Shown in pieces: positions 44,536-54,024 of a DNA stretch of 64,000 nt. The notes beneath the pieces were generated by a model that saw only the letters and a program-made list of their open reading frames with translations, was not told where the DNA came from and did no database searches. Made by a program: the position numbers and the translations under genes. The DNA lies in contig OZ241902.1 in NCBI GenBank assembly GCA_965203605.1, forward strand, positions 1,798,001 through 1,862,000. Direction: 5' to 3'. Every line of letters begins with the position of its first letter. Within the stretch, counting starts at the first letter, position 1. Source of the stretch: JAPOUP01 sp965203605. Lineage in GTDB: Bacteria > Pseudomonadota > Alphaproteobacteria > Rhodobacterales > Rhodobacteraceae.

Positions 44536-45765
44536 ATGCGGCGTGTAGTGGTCACCGGCCTGGGTATCGTTTCCTCGATCGGCTGCTCCGCGGCCGAAGC
44601 GGTCGCCTCGCTCAGATCAGGTCAATCGGGAATTGTCGCTGCAGACGACTACGTCGAGCGCGGATTCCGCTGCCAGGTCAAGGGCTCGATCGACCTCAAC
44701 GTCACCGAACATGTCGACAAACGCGTCCTGAGATTCATGGGACCGGGGTCGGCATATGCCCATATCGCTATGGGCCAAGCGATCGCTGACGCGAATCTCA
44801 CGGAGGCGGAGGTCCAGAATCCGAAGACGGGCCTGATTGCCGGATCCGGTGGCCCCTCAACAAGCGCCATGTTCGCGGCACACCGCTCCGTGCTGGAGAC
44901 AGGAGCCACTAGGCGGATTGGCCCATTCGCCGTGCCCAAATGTATGAGCAGCACGGTCTCCGCGAATCTAGCGACCGCCTATCGAATCAAGGGTATGAAC
45001 CTCTCCATCACCTCGGCTTGCTCCACCTCACTCCACTGCATTGGAATTGCAGCCCAGCAAATCATGCTAGGTCAGCAGGAGATTATGTTCGCAGGAGGTG
45101 GCGAGGAACTTGATTGGACGCTTTCCTGCCTTTTCGATGCAATGGGCGCGATGTCTTCGAGATTCAACGACACCCCTGCACTGGCCTCGCGCCCGTTCGA
45201 TGCTGACCGGGACGGATTTGTCATCTCGGGTGGCGGTGGAATGGTTGTGCTTGAGGAGTTCGAACGAGCGAAGGCGCGCGGCGCAAGGATCTACGCCGAG
45301 ATCACAGGATTTGGCGCAACGTCAGACGGCCAAGACATGGTGGCACCAAGCGGAGACGGCAGCGAAAGGGCCATGCGGCTCGCCACAGGCTCGCTTCCGG
45401 AAGGTCGCCAGGTGAGCTACATCAACGCCCATGGCACCTCGACGCCTGTCGGCGACGTGGGCGAGATCGAAGCTGTGCGACGCGTGTTCGGAGAGGGCAC
45501 ATCCCCACCAGTCAGCTCAACAAAATCAATGACGGGTCACGCCCAAGGTGCTGCCGGCGTGATCGAGACGATCTTCTGTCTGCTGATGCTTGAGCACGAC
45601 TTCATTGCCCCGTCCATCAACGTTCAGACACTCGATCCCAGTTTGAGACCCGGCGAGGTCGCGACCCAAACAGTCGAGAACGCGAACCTTGATACGGTAA
45701 TGACCAATTCCTTTGGTTTCGGCGGCACCAATGGTTCCATGCTTCTTTCGAATTTTCGCGGGTGA
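44536..45765 (+). CDS. fabB: Beta-ketoacyl-ACP synthase I
   Basis: FabB elongates acyl-ACPs, including the cis-3-decenoyl product of FabA. The 409-residue protein has MRRVVVTGLGIVSSIGCSA at the N-terminus. The active-site cysteine lies in ITSACSTSLHCIG near residue 164, the first histidine in NAHGTSTPVGD, the lysine in SSTKSMTGHAQGAAG with the second histidine, and NSFGFGGTN near the end. CTTGGGAGAAC precedes the ATG. It lies 22 bases after fabA. Confidence 0.96.
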   Translation: MRRVVVTGLGIVSSIGCSAAEAVASLRSGQSGIVAADDYVERGFRCQVKGSIDLNVTEHVDKRVLRFMGPGSAYAHIAMGQAIADANLTEAEVQNPKTGLIAGSGGPSTSAMFAAHRSVLETGATRRIGPFAVPKCMSSTVSANLATAYRIKGMNLSITSACSTSLHCIGIAAQQIMLGQQEIMFAGGGEELDWTLSCLFDAMGAMSSRFNDTPALASRPFDADRDGFVISGGGGMVVLEEFERAKARGARIYAEITGFGATSDGQDMVAPSGDGSERAMRLATGSLPEGRQVSYINAHGTSTPVGDVGEIEAVRRVFGEGTSPPVSSTKSMTGHAQGAAGVIETIFCLLMLEHDFIAPSINVQTLDPSLRPGEVATQTVENANLDTVMTNSFGFGGTNGSMLLSNFRG

Positions 45766-45771
45766 TGCGCG

Positions 45772-46560
45772 ATGGCTGAACTACTGCAAGGAAAACGAGG
45801 CCTCATAATGGGGGTGGCCAACGACCGCTCCATTGCTTGGGGCGTGGCGAGAGCAATGGCGGCCGAAGGCGCGGAGCTTGCATTCACCTATCAGGGTGAG
45901 GCATTCGGCAAACGTGTCGAACCACTGGTTGCTTCGCTCGGAAGCGATATCATGGTTGACTGCGACGTCATGGACTCGGCCAGAATGGACCTCGCGTTCA
46001 GGATATTGGCTGACAGGTGGCAGCGGCTGGATTTCCTGGTCCATGCGATCGCGTTCTCGAATCGATCCGAGTTGACGGGAAGATTCATCGACACCTCCCT
46101 GGAGAACTTCTCCAACTCGATGGCGATCAGTTGCTATTCCCTTATCGACGTCACGCGCCGCGCCCGGCCATTGATGACCAATGGCGGGACCATTCTGACA
46201 TTGACCTATCAGGGAAGCAATCGTGTCACACCGTACTATAATGTCATGGGTGTGGCGAAGGCGGCATTGGAATCGACAGTTCGCTACCTGGCGAATGATC
46301 TTGGTCCAGAAGGCATACGGGTAAACGCCGTATCGCCCGGGCCAATGAAAACGCTTGCAGGTGCGGCTATCGGAGGCGCACGCAAAACGTTCAAGCACAC
46401 AGAATCAAACGCACCACTGCGTTCGAATGCGACACTCGAGGCTGTAGGCGGAACGGCGGCCTACCTTGCATCGGAATACGGTGCCTGCACCACCGGTGAG
46501 ATCGTTCGGGTTGACGGCGGATTCCACGTACTGGGGATGCCGCAGACCGAACATCTTTGA
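45772..46560 (+). CDS. fabI: Enoyl-ACP reductase (NADH)
   Basis: FabI reduces trans-2-enoyl-ACP in the last step of fatty acid elongation. The 262-residue SDR-fold protein begins with the nucleotide-binding GLIMGVANDRSIAWGVARA. The catalytic motif Y-x6-K is in TPYYNVMGVAKAALE, and VNAVSPGPMKTLA follows. It begins six bases after the fabB stop. FabI is the target of triclosan and isoniazid-type inhibitors in other bacteria. Confidence 0.95.
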   Translation: MAELLQGKRGLIMGVANDRSIAWGVARAMAAEGAELAFTYQGEAFGKRVEPLVASLGSDIMVDCDVMDSARMDLAFRILADRWQRLDFLVHAIAFSNRSELTGRFIDTSLENFSNSMAISCYSLIDVTRRARPLMTNGGTILTLTYQGSNRVTPYYNVMGVAKAALESTVRYLANDLGPEGIRVNAVSPGPMKTLAGAAIGGARKTFKHTESNAPLRSNATLEAVGGTAAYLASEYGACTTGEIVRVDGGFHVLGMPQTEHL

Positions 46561-46561
46561 G

Positions 46562-46586
46562 CCAGCACCAGTCCCGATAGTGCTGG
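46562..46586 (+). terminator. Possible hairpin after fabI
   Basis: CCAGCAC at 46562-46568 pairs with GTGCTGG at 46580-46586 directly after the fabI stop. There is no T-run, so its role as a terminator is tentative. The rest up to 46817 holds no gene. Confidence 0.35.
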
Positions 46587-46817
46587 GAGCCGCACCTCCA
46601 GTGGAATCCCGTGCCTTCAGTGAACGCCTGCGGTCGCCTGACCGTAAGGCGTATGTCTGTTCCAGCTGGAAGCGGTCGGGCGGACAACATACACCGCATT
46701 GGTCCCTCACGGTGCTGTGGCCTTCCGAATCGCTTCGAAATTCCAGCGAGGTAACACGGCATCGCACTTGACACGACAGAAGCAGACTTTGAAACCTCTT
46801 ACGTTCCGGTCGAAGTT

Positions 46818-47738
46818 TCAGGTGCTTTGGTGCCGCATGTCCGGATGAAGGGATGAGGCAAGTATGTGGTCGGACCTATGAACCACATGCTCAGCCTGAC
46901 CAACGATCAACGGGTCCGGCCTACCGACCATCCCGACGTCCTTTCCCGGGTAGTTCAGGCTGTCGAGGAAATGCCGCATGCAGGCCAACCGGGCACGTTT
47001 CTTGTCGTTCGATTTGATGATGATCCAGGGCGCATCGGCCGTTCCGGTGTAGAAGAACATCGCTTCCTTGGCTTCGGTATAGTCGTCCCATTTTCCGATC
47101 GAAACCCTGTCGACGGGACTCAGCTTCCATCGCTTGAGCGGGTCCGCTTCACGGCTCCTGAACCTCTCAAGCTGCTCATCCTGAGTGACCGAAAACCAGT
47201 ACTTGTAGAGTTGGATGCCGGACCGGACGAGCATCCGTTCAAGTTCAGGGGCCTGGCGCATGAACTCCAGATATTCGTTGGCGGAGCAGAATCCCATAAC
47301 TCGCTCGACCCCTGCGCGATTGTACCAGGAGCGGTCATAGAACACCATCTCTCCACTTGTCGGAAGATGCTCGATGTAGCGCTGGAAGAACCACTGTCCA
47401 CGCTCCATTTCCGTCGGTTTGTTCAACGCCACAACTCTGGCCCAGCGAGGGTTCAGATGCTCCATGAACCTCTTGATCGTGCCACCCTTTCCCGCAGCAT
47501 CACGTCCCTCGAACAGGATCACAAATTTCTGGCCGGTTTCCTGGGCCCAGTGTTGGACCTTAAGCAGCTCCGCCTGAAGCTGCGCCTTCTGTCCCTCGTA
47601 ATCGCGCCGTGACAGCCTGTCCGGGTACGGATAGGTTCCCGTCTCGAACGCCTCCCGAATTTCATCCGGTGTAATTGTGGGAAAGCCACCTGGCGAATCA
47701 CCTTTCCCGGCGTTTTGCGGCGATTTACCCTCCAACAT
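46818..47738 (-). CDS. ppk2: Polyphosphate kinase 2
   Basis: PPK2 uses polyphosphate to phosphorylate nucleoside diphosphates (or the reverse). The 306-residue single-domain protein contains the P-loop FEGRDAAGKGGTIKRFMEHL, then ERGQWFFQRYIEHLPTSGE and the lid and Walker-B-like FYDRSWYNRAGVERVMGF. The WKLSPVD segment is typical of class I enzymes. The ATG at 47738 (MLEGKSPQ) has AGGAGG six bases upstream. It is convergent with fabI. Confidence 0.94.
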   Translation of the reverse strand: MLEGKSPQNAGKGDSPGGFPTITPDEIREAFETGTYPYPDRLSRRDYEGQKAQLQAELLKVQHWAQETGQKFVILFEGRDAAGKGGTIKRFMEHLNPRWARVVALNKPTEMERGQWFFQRYIEHLPTSGEMVFYDRSWYNRAGVERVMGFCSANEYLEFMRQAPELERMLVRSGIQLYKYWFSVTQDEQLERFRSREADPLKRWKLSPVDRVSIGKWDDYTEAKEAMFFYTGTADAPWIIIKSNDKKRARLACMRHFLDSLNYPGKDVGMVGRPDPLIVGQAEHVVHRSDHILASSLHPDMRHQST

Positions 47739-48523
47739 TGTCAGCCTCCTCATGGTGACGGTTCATGCAGCTGTTACCGACAATCCTAACACCCAATCGG
47801 AGAAGGTGAAGTCTTCCTTTGGCCTCGGGTAAGGAGGCGGAACCGATCGTCAATGGACGGACCAGATTACGCAATTGCCCAGGCAGGCAGAACACGTCAG
47901 GTTTTCGCAACTCCCGCCGACGCCATGTGGTGGTACCTACCCTGCCCAGCCGGACCCCGTCTCCCCAAAATCCCAATGATGGGCCCACACCGGAACAGTC
48001 AGTCGGTCACCAACACGGGATACAGGTCGACAACAGGACTCTTTGGAGCCATGCGCCAACTGGCACCAGCTCCCAACCATGTATCATTCAGACCGGCATA
48101 GCTGAAAAGGGTCGTGCAACTTTTCATCCCGGCTGCATGGTCATCACAGCCATAGCATTTTCTCGGCGAGCGAAACACCCGCCGTTGTCAGCTTCCCCCA
48201 GCCGCTCCTGATCCTTAGCTTTACCACTAAGAGGATACGAACTCGCCGCGAATCCTCCCTGGGAACCAAGGTCAGATCCTATTCGGGGCGTTACCAGTCC
48301 CGCAGTAAGTGGATATCTTCGCCCAACATCTGTTGCCCACAAGACACAATCAGATCCGTTCAGGGCCAGAGGCCAGTACTGCAAGCGGCTGCCCGTCCCT
48401 CCGTGGAGCAGGTCTTAAGATCAAGGAACTCCCGCCTCGAACCGCTCACGGAGTCGCACACCCATTCGGATAGGCTGGAATCTGCGAGACATTGCCAATG
48501 CACCTGGTAGCGGACCTCCTGAC
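47739..48523. other. Long intergenic region with no gene recognised
   Basis: About 785 bases lie between ppk2 and the LacI-type regulator gene, both on the minus strand. Frames up to 130 codons exist but lack motifs and normal codon patterns. I looked for a tRNA or other structured RNA and found none. It includes the ppk2 promoter. Confidence 0.45.
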
Positions 48524-49549
48524 CTAAACCGGTGCGGTACTGTTTCGGATGCTGAGTTCGACCCCCAGGATTTCCGTCCTGGCCTCCGACACCAAAGCGC
48601 CGGTATGTTCCAGCCGTTCAAGCATCTGCGCAGCCGCCCGCGCACCCAGTTGCCAGCGGTCCTGCCGGATCGTCGTTAGCGACGGAACATAACATTGGGA
48701 CATCTCGATGTCGTCGAACCCAACAACCGATATGTCCGCGGGCACTCTCAACCCCCCTTCAACCAATCCCGAAATCAGGCCAAAGGCGATCATGTCGGAT
48801 GCACAGAATACGGCCGTCGGTCGGTCCTGCATTCGCTGGATTTCCATTGCCGCCCTCCGGCCACTCTGAAGCGAGAAGTCACCGGGCAGCATCCAGTCAT
48901 CCCGGACAGGAAGACCGATCGACCCGCATTCGTCCTGGAATCCTTCCAACCTCGCTTGAGTAAGGACATTGCCGGCTGGGCCTGTGATATGAGCGACCGA
49001 GCGATGACCCAGATCCGACAGGTGGCGAACCGCCATCCGGGCCCCTTGCGCGTTGTCACTCCGCACTGAAGGGAAGCCTATCTCACGGACCCACTCGCAG
49101 GCGAACACGACTCTGTCTTTGGCGCCTGCATCGACAATCGCTGTGAGGTCGGATTCGGCAAGGTCACCATCCAGCGAGATCATTCCATCAACAACCGACC
49201 CCAGAAAGTACCCTGCAAGTTCGCCTCCCCCGACCCGGTGGTTATTGGTATCCGCGACCAATACCGAATGGCCGCTGCCACCGAGGCCGACGTTGATCCC
49301 TGCCAGTATCTGGGAAAAGAACGGATTCCCGAGGTTTGGTACGAGAACCAGCACGGCGCTCGCGCGCCTGCTGCGCAGGCTGCGCGCGGCCTGGTTTGCC
49401 CGGTATCCGGTGATTCGGATCGCTTCCTGAACCGCGTCCCGCGCAGCTTCACTCACCAATTCAGGATACCGCAGGGCACGGCTCACGGTTGCCGTAGAGA
49501 CTCCGGCTCTTCTTGCAACATCCTGAATATTGGCGACTTTCTGAACCAT
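48524..49549 (-). CDS. LacI-family transcriptional regulator
   Basis: This is a 341-residue repressor of the LacI/GalR family. The helix-turn-helix is KVANIQDVARRAGVSTATVS followed by RALRYPELVSEAARD and the hinge helix AARSLRSRR. The sugar-binding core has VLVPNLGNPFFSQILAGI, DGMISLDGDL, RHLSDLGHRSVAHITGP and DISVVGFDDIEMSQ. It is divergent from the ABC importer genes, and a LacI-type operator lies between them. It probably senses the imported sugar or a derivative. An in-frame GTG six bases upstream is a possible earlier start. Confidence 0.94.
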   Translation of the reverse strand: MVQKVANIQDVARRAGVSTATVSRALRYPELVSEAARDAVQEAIRITGYRANQAARSLRSRRASAVLVLVPNLGNPFFSQILAGINVGLGGSGHSVLVADTNNHRVGGGELAGYFLGSVVDGMISLDGDLAESDLTAIVDAGAKDRVVFACEWVREIGFPSVRSDNAQGARMAVRHLSDLGHRSVAHITGPAGNVLTQARLEGFQDECGSIGLPVRDDWMLPGDFSLQSGRRAAMEIQRMQDRPTAVFCASDMIAFGLISGLVEGGLRVPADISVVGFDDIEMSQCYVPSLTTIRQDRWQLGARAAAQMLERLEHTGALVSEARTEILGVELSIRNSTAPV

Positions 49550-49625
49550 TTTCACTCAACTCCCTTACAATGCGGCCTTATCCGAACAAGAGGGCTTGAC
49601 ACAGCGGCAATTGCCAATCTAGTGA

Positions 49626-49639
49626 TGTAATCGTTTTCA
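49626..49639. promoter_or_regulatory. LacI-type operator and nearby -35 box
   Basis: TGTAATCGTTTTCA (reverse TGAAAACGATTACA) is a near-palindrome with the central CG typical of LacI-family operators, between the divergent regulator and importer genes. A TTGACA box lies at 49596-49601 on the plus strand, so the operator overlaps or follows the start of transcription. Its use by the adjacent LacI protein is inferred. Confidence 0.68.
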
Positions 49640-49774
49640 GGCAAGATCACCGCCAATACCATTGGGCGGTTATCGGCCTGGAACGGGCTCACGGCTGATG
49701 GCCTGCGATGGTCATGGTCGGGGAATTGGAGTTGAAATGGACCCATTGGGTGGGATCGACAAGGGGGAATGAAC

Positions 49775-51007
49775 ATGCAAGCTATCCGGAACATTCTGGT
49801 CGGCACAACGGCGACCTTTGGTGCGGCTGCGGCCAACGCGACCGACCTCGAGGTCATGCATTGGTGGACGAGCGGTGGCGAGGCCGCTGCGGTTGCCGAA
49901 TTCGCAAAGGCGTTCAACGCCACAGGTCACAACTGGGTGGATGGAGCCATCGCAGGCTCCGGTGGAACGGCCAGACCGATCATTGTAAGCCGGATCATTG
50001 GTGGCGACCCAATGGGTGCGTTCCAGTTCAACCATGGCCGTCAGGCCGAGGAACTCATAGAGGCCGGCCTGCTGCGTGACATGACCGAAGTGGCTGAAGC
50101 CGAGGGCTGGCGTGACATTGTCAACCCTCCGTCCCTGCTTGAGGCCTGCACGGTCGATGGCCGGATCTACTGCGCTCCGGTCAATATCCACTCCTGGCAG
50201 TGGATCTGGATTTCGAACAAGGTTTTCGAGGACGCAGGCCTCGCAGTTCCGTCGAACTGGGACGAGTTCGCCGCGGCAGCGGCGGCACTTCGCGAAAATG
50301 GAGTCATACCGCTTGCTCTGGGTGGCCAGCCGTGGCAGAGTTCCGGCCTCTTCAACGTCCTCATGGTAGCGCTCGCCGGGCCTGACCTTCTGATCAAGGT
50401 CTATGGTGACGGAAACACGGAGGCCGCCGCTGGGGCGGACATGGAACGTGTATTCCAGGCTGCTGCCGACGCCCGCGCCATGACCGAGGGCTCCAACGTC
50501 CAGGACTGGAACCAAGCGACGAACCTGGTGATCACCGATCGGGCCGGTGCCCAGATCATGGGCGACTGGGCTCAGGGCGAGTTCCAGGTCGCAGGTGAAA
50601 TGGCTGGCGTGGACTACACCTGCCTCCCGGGGCTCGGAGAACACGAGTACATCTCTACCGGTGGCGACGCCTTCTACTTCCCTGTGGTTGACGACGCGGA
50701 AGTCACCGCCGCGCAGGATGTGCTGGCGGCAACGCTTCTCAGGCCTGAGACCCAGGTCAACTTCAACCTCAAGAAGGGTTCGCTCCCGATCCGTGGTGAC
50801 ATTGACCTAAGCGCTGCGAATGACTGCATGAAGAAGGGTCTGGAAATCCTTGCCGCCGGAAACATCATGCCTGCCGTAACCATGCTGAACTCCGATGACA
50901 CCAACAACCAGATCAACGATCTGTTCGTCGAGTTCTTCAACGATCCGTCGATCACACCTGAAGCCGCACATGGGCGGTTTGTGGAGATCATCGCGAGCAA
51001 AGACTGA
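49775..51007 (+). CDS. CUT1 ABC transporter substrate-binding protein
   Basis: This 410-residue periplasmic sugar-binding protein of the MalE-like family 1 has a short signal peptide at residues 1-22 (ILVGTTATFGAAAANA). The mature part begins TDLEVMHWWTSGGEAAAVAE, close to glucose/mannose-binding GtsA-type proteins. LPIRGDIDL and DDTNNQINDLFVEFFNDPS lie near the end. AAGGGGG at 49761-49767 favours the second ATG (49775) over that at 49769. It begins the importer operon; a strong hairpin follows it. Confidence 0.92.
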   Translation: MQAIRNILVGTTATFGAAAANATDLEVMHWWTSGGEAAAVAEFAKAFNATGHNWVDGAIAGSGGTARPIIVSRIIGGDPMGAFQFNHGRQAEELIEAGLLRDMTEVAEAEGWRDIVNPPSLLEACTVDGRIYCAPVNIHSWQWIWISNKVFEDAGLAVPSNWDEFAAAAAALRENGVIPLALGGQPWQSSGLFNVLMVALAGPDLLIKVYGDGNTEAAAGADMERVFQAAADARAMTEGSNVQDWNQATNLVITDRAGAQIMGDWAQGEFQVAGEMAGVDYTCLPGLGEHEYISTGGDAFYFPVVDDAEVTAAQDVLAATLLRPETQVNFNLKKGSLPIRGDIDLSAANDCMKKGLEILAAGNIMPAVTMLNSDDTNNQINDLFVEFFNDPSITPEAAHGRFVEIIASKD

Positions 51008-51021
51008 TCCAAACGCACCCA

Positions 51022-51055
51022 AATCGCCAACCCGCTGAATGGCGGGTTGGCGATT
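51022..51055 (+). promoter_or_regulatory. Strong intergenic hairpin between binding protein and permease genes
   Basis: AATCGCCAACCCGC at 51022-51035 and GCGGGTTGGCGATT at 51042-51055 form a perfect 14-base-pair stem with a six-base loop. There is no T-run, so it is more likely a 3-prime stabiliser that allows higher expression of the binding protein, as in malE-malF, than a full terminator. Confidence 0.75.
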
Positions 51056-51072
51056 CCGCTGAAGGAATGGCC

Positions 51073-51963
51073 ATGTCCACTGGACGTCCGATCGGGCTTT
51101 TCCGTAACCTCGCGGCGAAGGTCGCCGCCATCCCTATGATCCTTACGGCTCTTTGCGTATTCACAGGTGGCACGACGTGGACCGTCGTTTACTCCTTCAC
51201 CAACTCGAGACTCCTTCCACGGGCGAAATTTGTGGGGCTCGACCAATACGAGCGCCTCTGGAACACCAACCGATGGATCGTCTCAATCGAGAATCTGTTG
51301 ATCTACGGAATCTGTTCCCTGATTCTTTCGCTGGTCATCGGATTCATGCTCGCTGCCCTCCTTGACCAGAAAATCAGGTTCGAGAACACATTCCGCACCA
51401 TCATTCTATATCCGTTCGCCCTGAGCTTCATCGTGACGGGATTGGTCTGGCAGTGGCTGCTGAATCCTGATCTGGGCATACAGAGCGTCATACGAGGGGC
51501 GGGATGGGTCGGGTTCACATTCAGTCCGCTCTACAACGCCGATATCGTGATCTATGGCATCCTGATCGCCGGCCTCTGGCAAGGCACTGGATTGGTTATG
51601 GTTCTGATGCTCGCCGGGCTGCGTGGAATTGATCAGGACATCTGGAAAGCCTCGCGGGTCGACGGAATTCCAGCATGGAAGACCTATCTGTTCATCGTGA
51701 TTCCGATGATGCGGCCGGTCTTCATCACGACGCTTGTGATCATCGCCAGTGGTATAGTGCGCCTTTATGACCTTGTGGTCGCGCAGACGAGCGGAGGCCC
51801 CGGGATTTCTTCGGAAGTGCCCGCGAAATATGTCTACGATTACATGTTCCAGGGACAGAATCTCGGCCAGGGATTTGCGGCTTCCACCATGATGCTTCTG
51901 GCCGTTGCGATCGTAATCGTGCCTTGGGCCTATCTCGAGTTCGGGAGTCGGAAGCGTGGCTGA
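51073..51963 (+). CDS. CUT1 ABC transporter permease (MalF-like)
   Basis: This 296-residue inner-membrane protein of the BPD_transp_1 family has six hydrophobic helices. SFTNSRLLPRAKFVGLDQYE after helix 1 is typical, and the ATPase-coupling EAA loop reads KASRVDGIPAWKTYLFIVIPMM. AAGGA stands six bases ahead of the ATG at 51073; an ATG at 51067 is also in frame. Its stop overlaps the next permease start by eight bases. Confidence 0.92.
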   Translation: MSTGRPIGLFRNLAAKVAAIPMILTALCVFTGGTTWTVVYSFTNSRLLPRAKFVGLDQYERLWNTNRWIVSIENLLIYGICSLILSLVIGFMLAALLDQKIRFENTFRTIILYPFALSFIVTGLVWQWLLNPDLGIQSVIRGAGWVGFTFSPLYNADIVIYGILIAGLWQGTGLVMVLMLAGLRGIDQDIWKASRVDGIPAWKTYLFIVIPMMRPVFITTLVIIASGIVRLYDLVVAQTSGGPGISSEVPAKYVYDYMFQGQNLGQGFAASTMMLLAVAIVIVPWAYLEFGSRKRG

Positions 51964-52870
51964 TGCACCTGCCGGGCATTCCGCCCTGATGGGCGGTCCG
52001 CGTGGACCGAAGCCGCGTCGCGCTCTCTCTCGGCGCAACATCTTCATCTACGGCACGCTGATCGTGGTCGCACTCTACTATCTGCTCCCACTCTATGTAA
52101 TGGTGGTGACCTCCCTGAAGGGAATGCCCGAAATCCGCCTCGGAAATATCTTCGCTCCACCAGTCGAAATTACGTTCGAGCCTTGGGTGAAAGCATGGGC
52201 GACAGCCTGTACTGGCCTGAACTGCGATGGCCTTAGCCGCGGTTTCTGGAATTCGGTGAGAATCACCATCCCTTCCGTCTTCGTCTCTATCCTGATCGCA
52301 AGCGTCAACGGCTACGCCTTGGCGAACTGGCGGTTCAGAGGTGCCGAGACCTTCTTCACTATCCTGATCTTCGGAGCGTTCATTCCATATCAGGTCATGC
52401 TGTATCCGATCGTGATCATGTTGCGGGAGATCGGTCTCTATGGATCACTCTGGGGATTGGTCATCGTGCATACAATTTTCGGCATGCCAATCCTTACGCT
52501 TCTGTTCCGGAACTACTTCGTTTCCCTACCTGACGAACTGTTCAAGGCCGCCCGTGTCGACGGAGCCCGTTTCTGGGGTATCTACTTCCAGATCATGCTG
52601 CCAATGTCGCTGCCGATCTTTGTCGTGGCGATCATCCTTCAGGTCACTGGAATCTGGAATGATTTTTTATTTGGCGTCGTTTACACCAAACCAGAAACCT
52701 ACCCGATGACGGTGCAGCTCAACAACATCGTCAATTCGGTTCAGGGTGTGAAGGAATACAATGTCAACATGGCGGCCACTCTGCTTACGGGGCTTGTTCC
52801 ACTGTCCATCTATTTCGTTTCCGGCAAACTGTTCGTGCGCGGCATTGCCGCCGGCGCTGTGAAAGGCTGA
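51956..52870 (+). CDS. CUT1 ABC transporter permease (MalG-like)
   Basis: This 304-residue inner-membrane protein has six helices after a basic N-terminal tail. LPLYVMVVTSLKGMPEIRLG, PYQVMLYPIVIMLREIGLYG and the EAA loop KAARVDGARFWGIYFQIMLPM are visible. The start is a GTG at 51956, with GGAG eight bases upstream, overlapping the MalF-like gene. The insert AWATACTGLNCDGLSRGFWN in the first periplasmic loop is usual in the glucose/glucoside group (GtsC type). Confidence 0.92.
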   Translation: MADAPAGHSALMGGPRGPKPRRALSRRNIFIYGTLIVVALYYLLPLYVMVVTSLKGMPEIRLGNIFAPPVEITFEPWVKAWATACTGLNCDGLSRGFWNSVRITIPSVFVSILIASVNGYALANWRFRGAETFFTILIFGAFIPYQVMLYPIVIMLREIGLYGSLWGLVIVHTIFGMPILTLLFRNYFVSLPDELFKAARVDGARFWGIYFQIMLPMSLPIFVVAIILQVTGIWNDFLFGVVYTKPETYPMTVQLNNIVNSVQGVKEYNVNMAATLLTGLVPLSIYFVSGKLFVRGIAAGAVKG

Positions 52871-52877
52871 CACCCAC

Positions 52878-53966
52878 ATGGACTCAAGCATTTCAATCCG
52901 AGGGCTCAAACTCAGTTTTGGAACCGTAGAGGTTCTGAAGGATCTCGATCTCGAAGTTGGGCAGGGCGAGTTCCTTGTCCTTCTCGGTTCCTCAGGCTGC
53001 GGCAAGTCCACACTCCTGAACTGCGTTGCCGGACTTCTGGACGTCACGGACGGGCAGATTTTCATTAACGGGCGCAATGTGACCTGGGAAGAGCCATCGC
53101 ATCGCGGAATCGGAATGGTGTTCCAGAGCTACGCCCTCTACCCACAGATTACCGTCGAAGGAAACCTGTCCTTCGGGTTGAGGAATGCGGGAGTACCTCG
53201 ATCGGACATTGTGCAACGCGTCGCCCGGGCCGCCCGGATTCTTCAGATCGAGCCACTTCTGAAACGGAAACCGGCGGCGCTTTCGGGTGGGCAGCGACAG
53301 AGGGTGGCGATCGGGCGGGCGCTTGTACGCGACGTGGACGTGTTTCTATTCGACGAGCCGCTTAGCAACCTCGACGCCAAACTGCGCGCTGACCTCAGAG
53401 TGGAAATAAAGCAGCTGCACCAACGCCTCGACAATACGATGATCTACGTGACTCACGACCAGGTCGAGGCGATGACCCTAGCTGACCGCATCGCCATCAT
53501 GCGCGATGGGAATATCCTTCAGCTTGGCACACCGCACGAGATTTACGGCAAGCCCGCCAACAAATACGTCGCCGAGTTCATCGGCTCGCCGACCATGAAT
53601 TTCATCATGGGTCAAATTGACATGAACGATGGCCCTGAATTCGTTTCCAGCGCGGTAGGATTCCCGCTTTCCGGGTACATCTTTTCCAGCAATCGAGTGG
53701 CGGCAGGTGACGTCTGGTTTGGAATCAGGCCCGAGCACATTCTCACCGGAGAACTCCAAGCGTCTGCCCCTGTTAGGCTGGATGCGCAGGCGGAACTGAT
53801 CGAGCCTCTCGGCTCGGACACCCTGGTGCGGGCCACGGTCGGCGAATTGCCTATCTGGTTCCGCATGGATGGACAGGCATTGGTGCGGCCAGGAGACAGG
53901 TTGCCAATCGGATTCGACCCTGCCCGCGCTTCCATTTTTGACAATGCATCGGAGCACCGTCTCTGA
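52878..53966 (+). CDS. CUT1 ABC transporter ATP-binding protein (UgpC/MsmX-like)
   Basis: This 362-residue ATPase energises the importer. Walker A is LLGSSGCGKSTLLNC near residue 38, the Q-loop is MVFQSYALYPQ, the signature is ALSGGQRQRVAIGRALV, Walker B is VFLFDEPLSNLDAKLR, and the H-loop is YVTHDQVEAMTLADR. A C-terminal TOBE/MalK-type regulatory domain (from about residue 240) contains FGIRPEHI. It is seven bases downstream of the MalG-like gene. Confidence 0.93.
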   Translation: MDSSISIRGLKLSFGTVEVLKDLDLEVGQGEFLVLLGSSGCGKSTLLNCVAGLLDVTDGQIFINGRNVTWEEPSHRGIGMVFQSYALYPQITVEGNLSFGLRNAGVPRSDIVQRVARAARILQIEPLLKRKPAALSGGQRQRVAIGRALVRDVDVFLFDEPLSNLDAKLRADLRVEIKQLHQRLDNTMIYVTHDQVEAMTLADRIAIMRDGNILQLGTPHEIYGKPANKYVAEFIGSPTMNFIMGQIDMNDGPEFVSSAVGFPLSGYIFSSNRVAAGDVWFGIRPEHILTGELQASAPVRLDAQAELIEPLGSDTLVRATVGELPIWFRMDGQALVRPGDRLPIGFDPARASIFDNASEHRL

Positions 53967-54024
53967 AGCGACAGCAGGAACTCGAATTGGCACCCCTATA
54001 GCAACCGAAGGGCAGGAAGAAGAC

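Noticed and set aside
48180..48290. Possible tRNA-like segment in the ppk2-LacI interval
   Set aside because: No acceptor stem pairing and no T-loop GGTTCGA-type motif on either strand.
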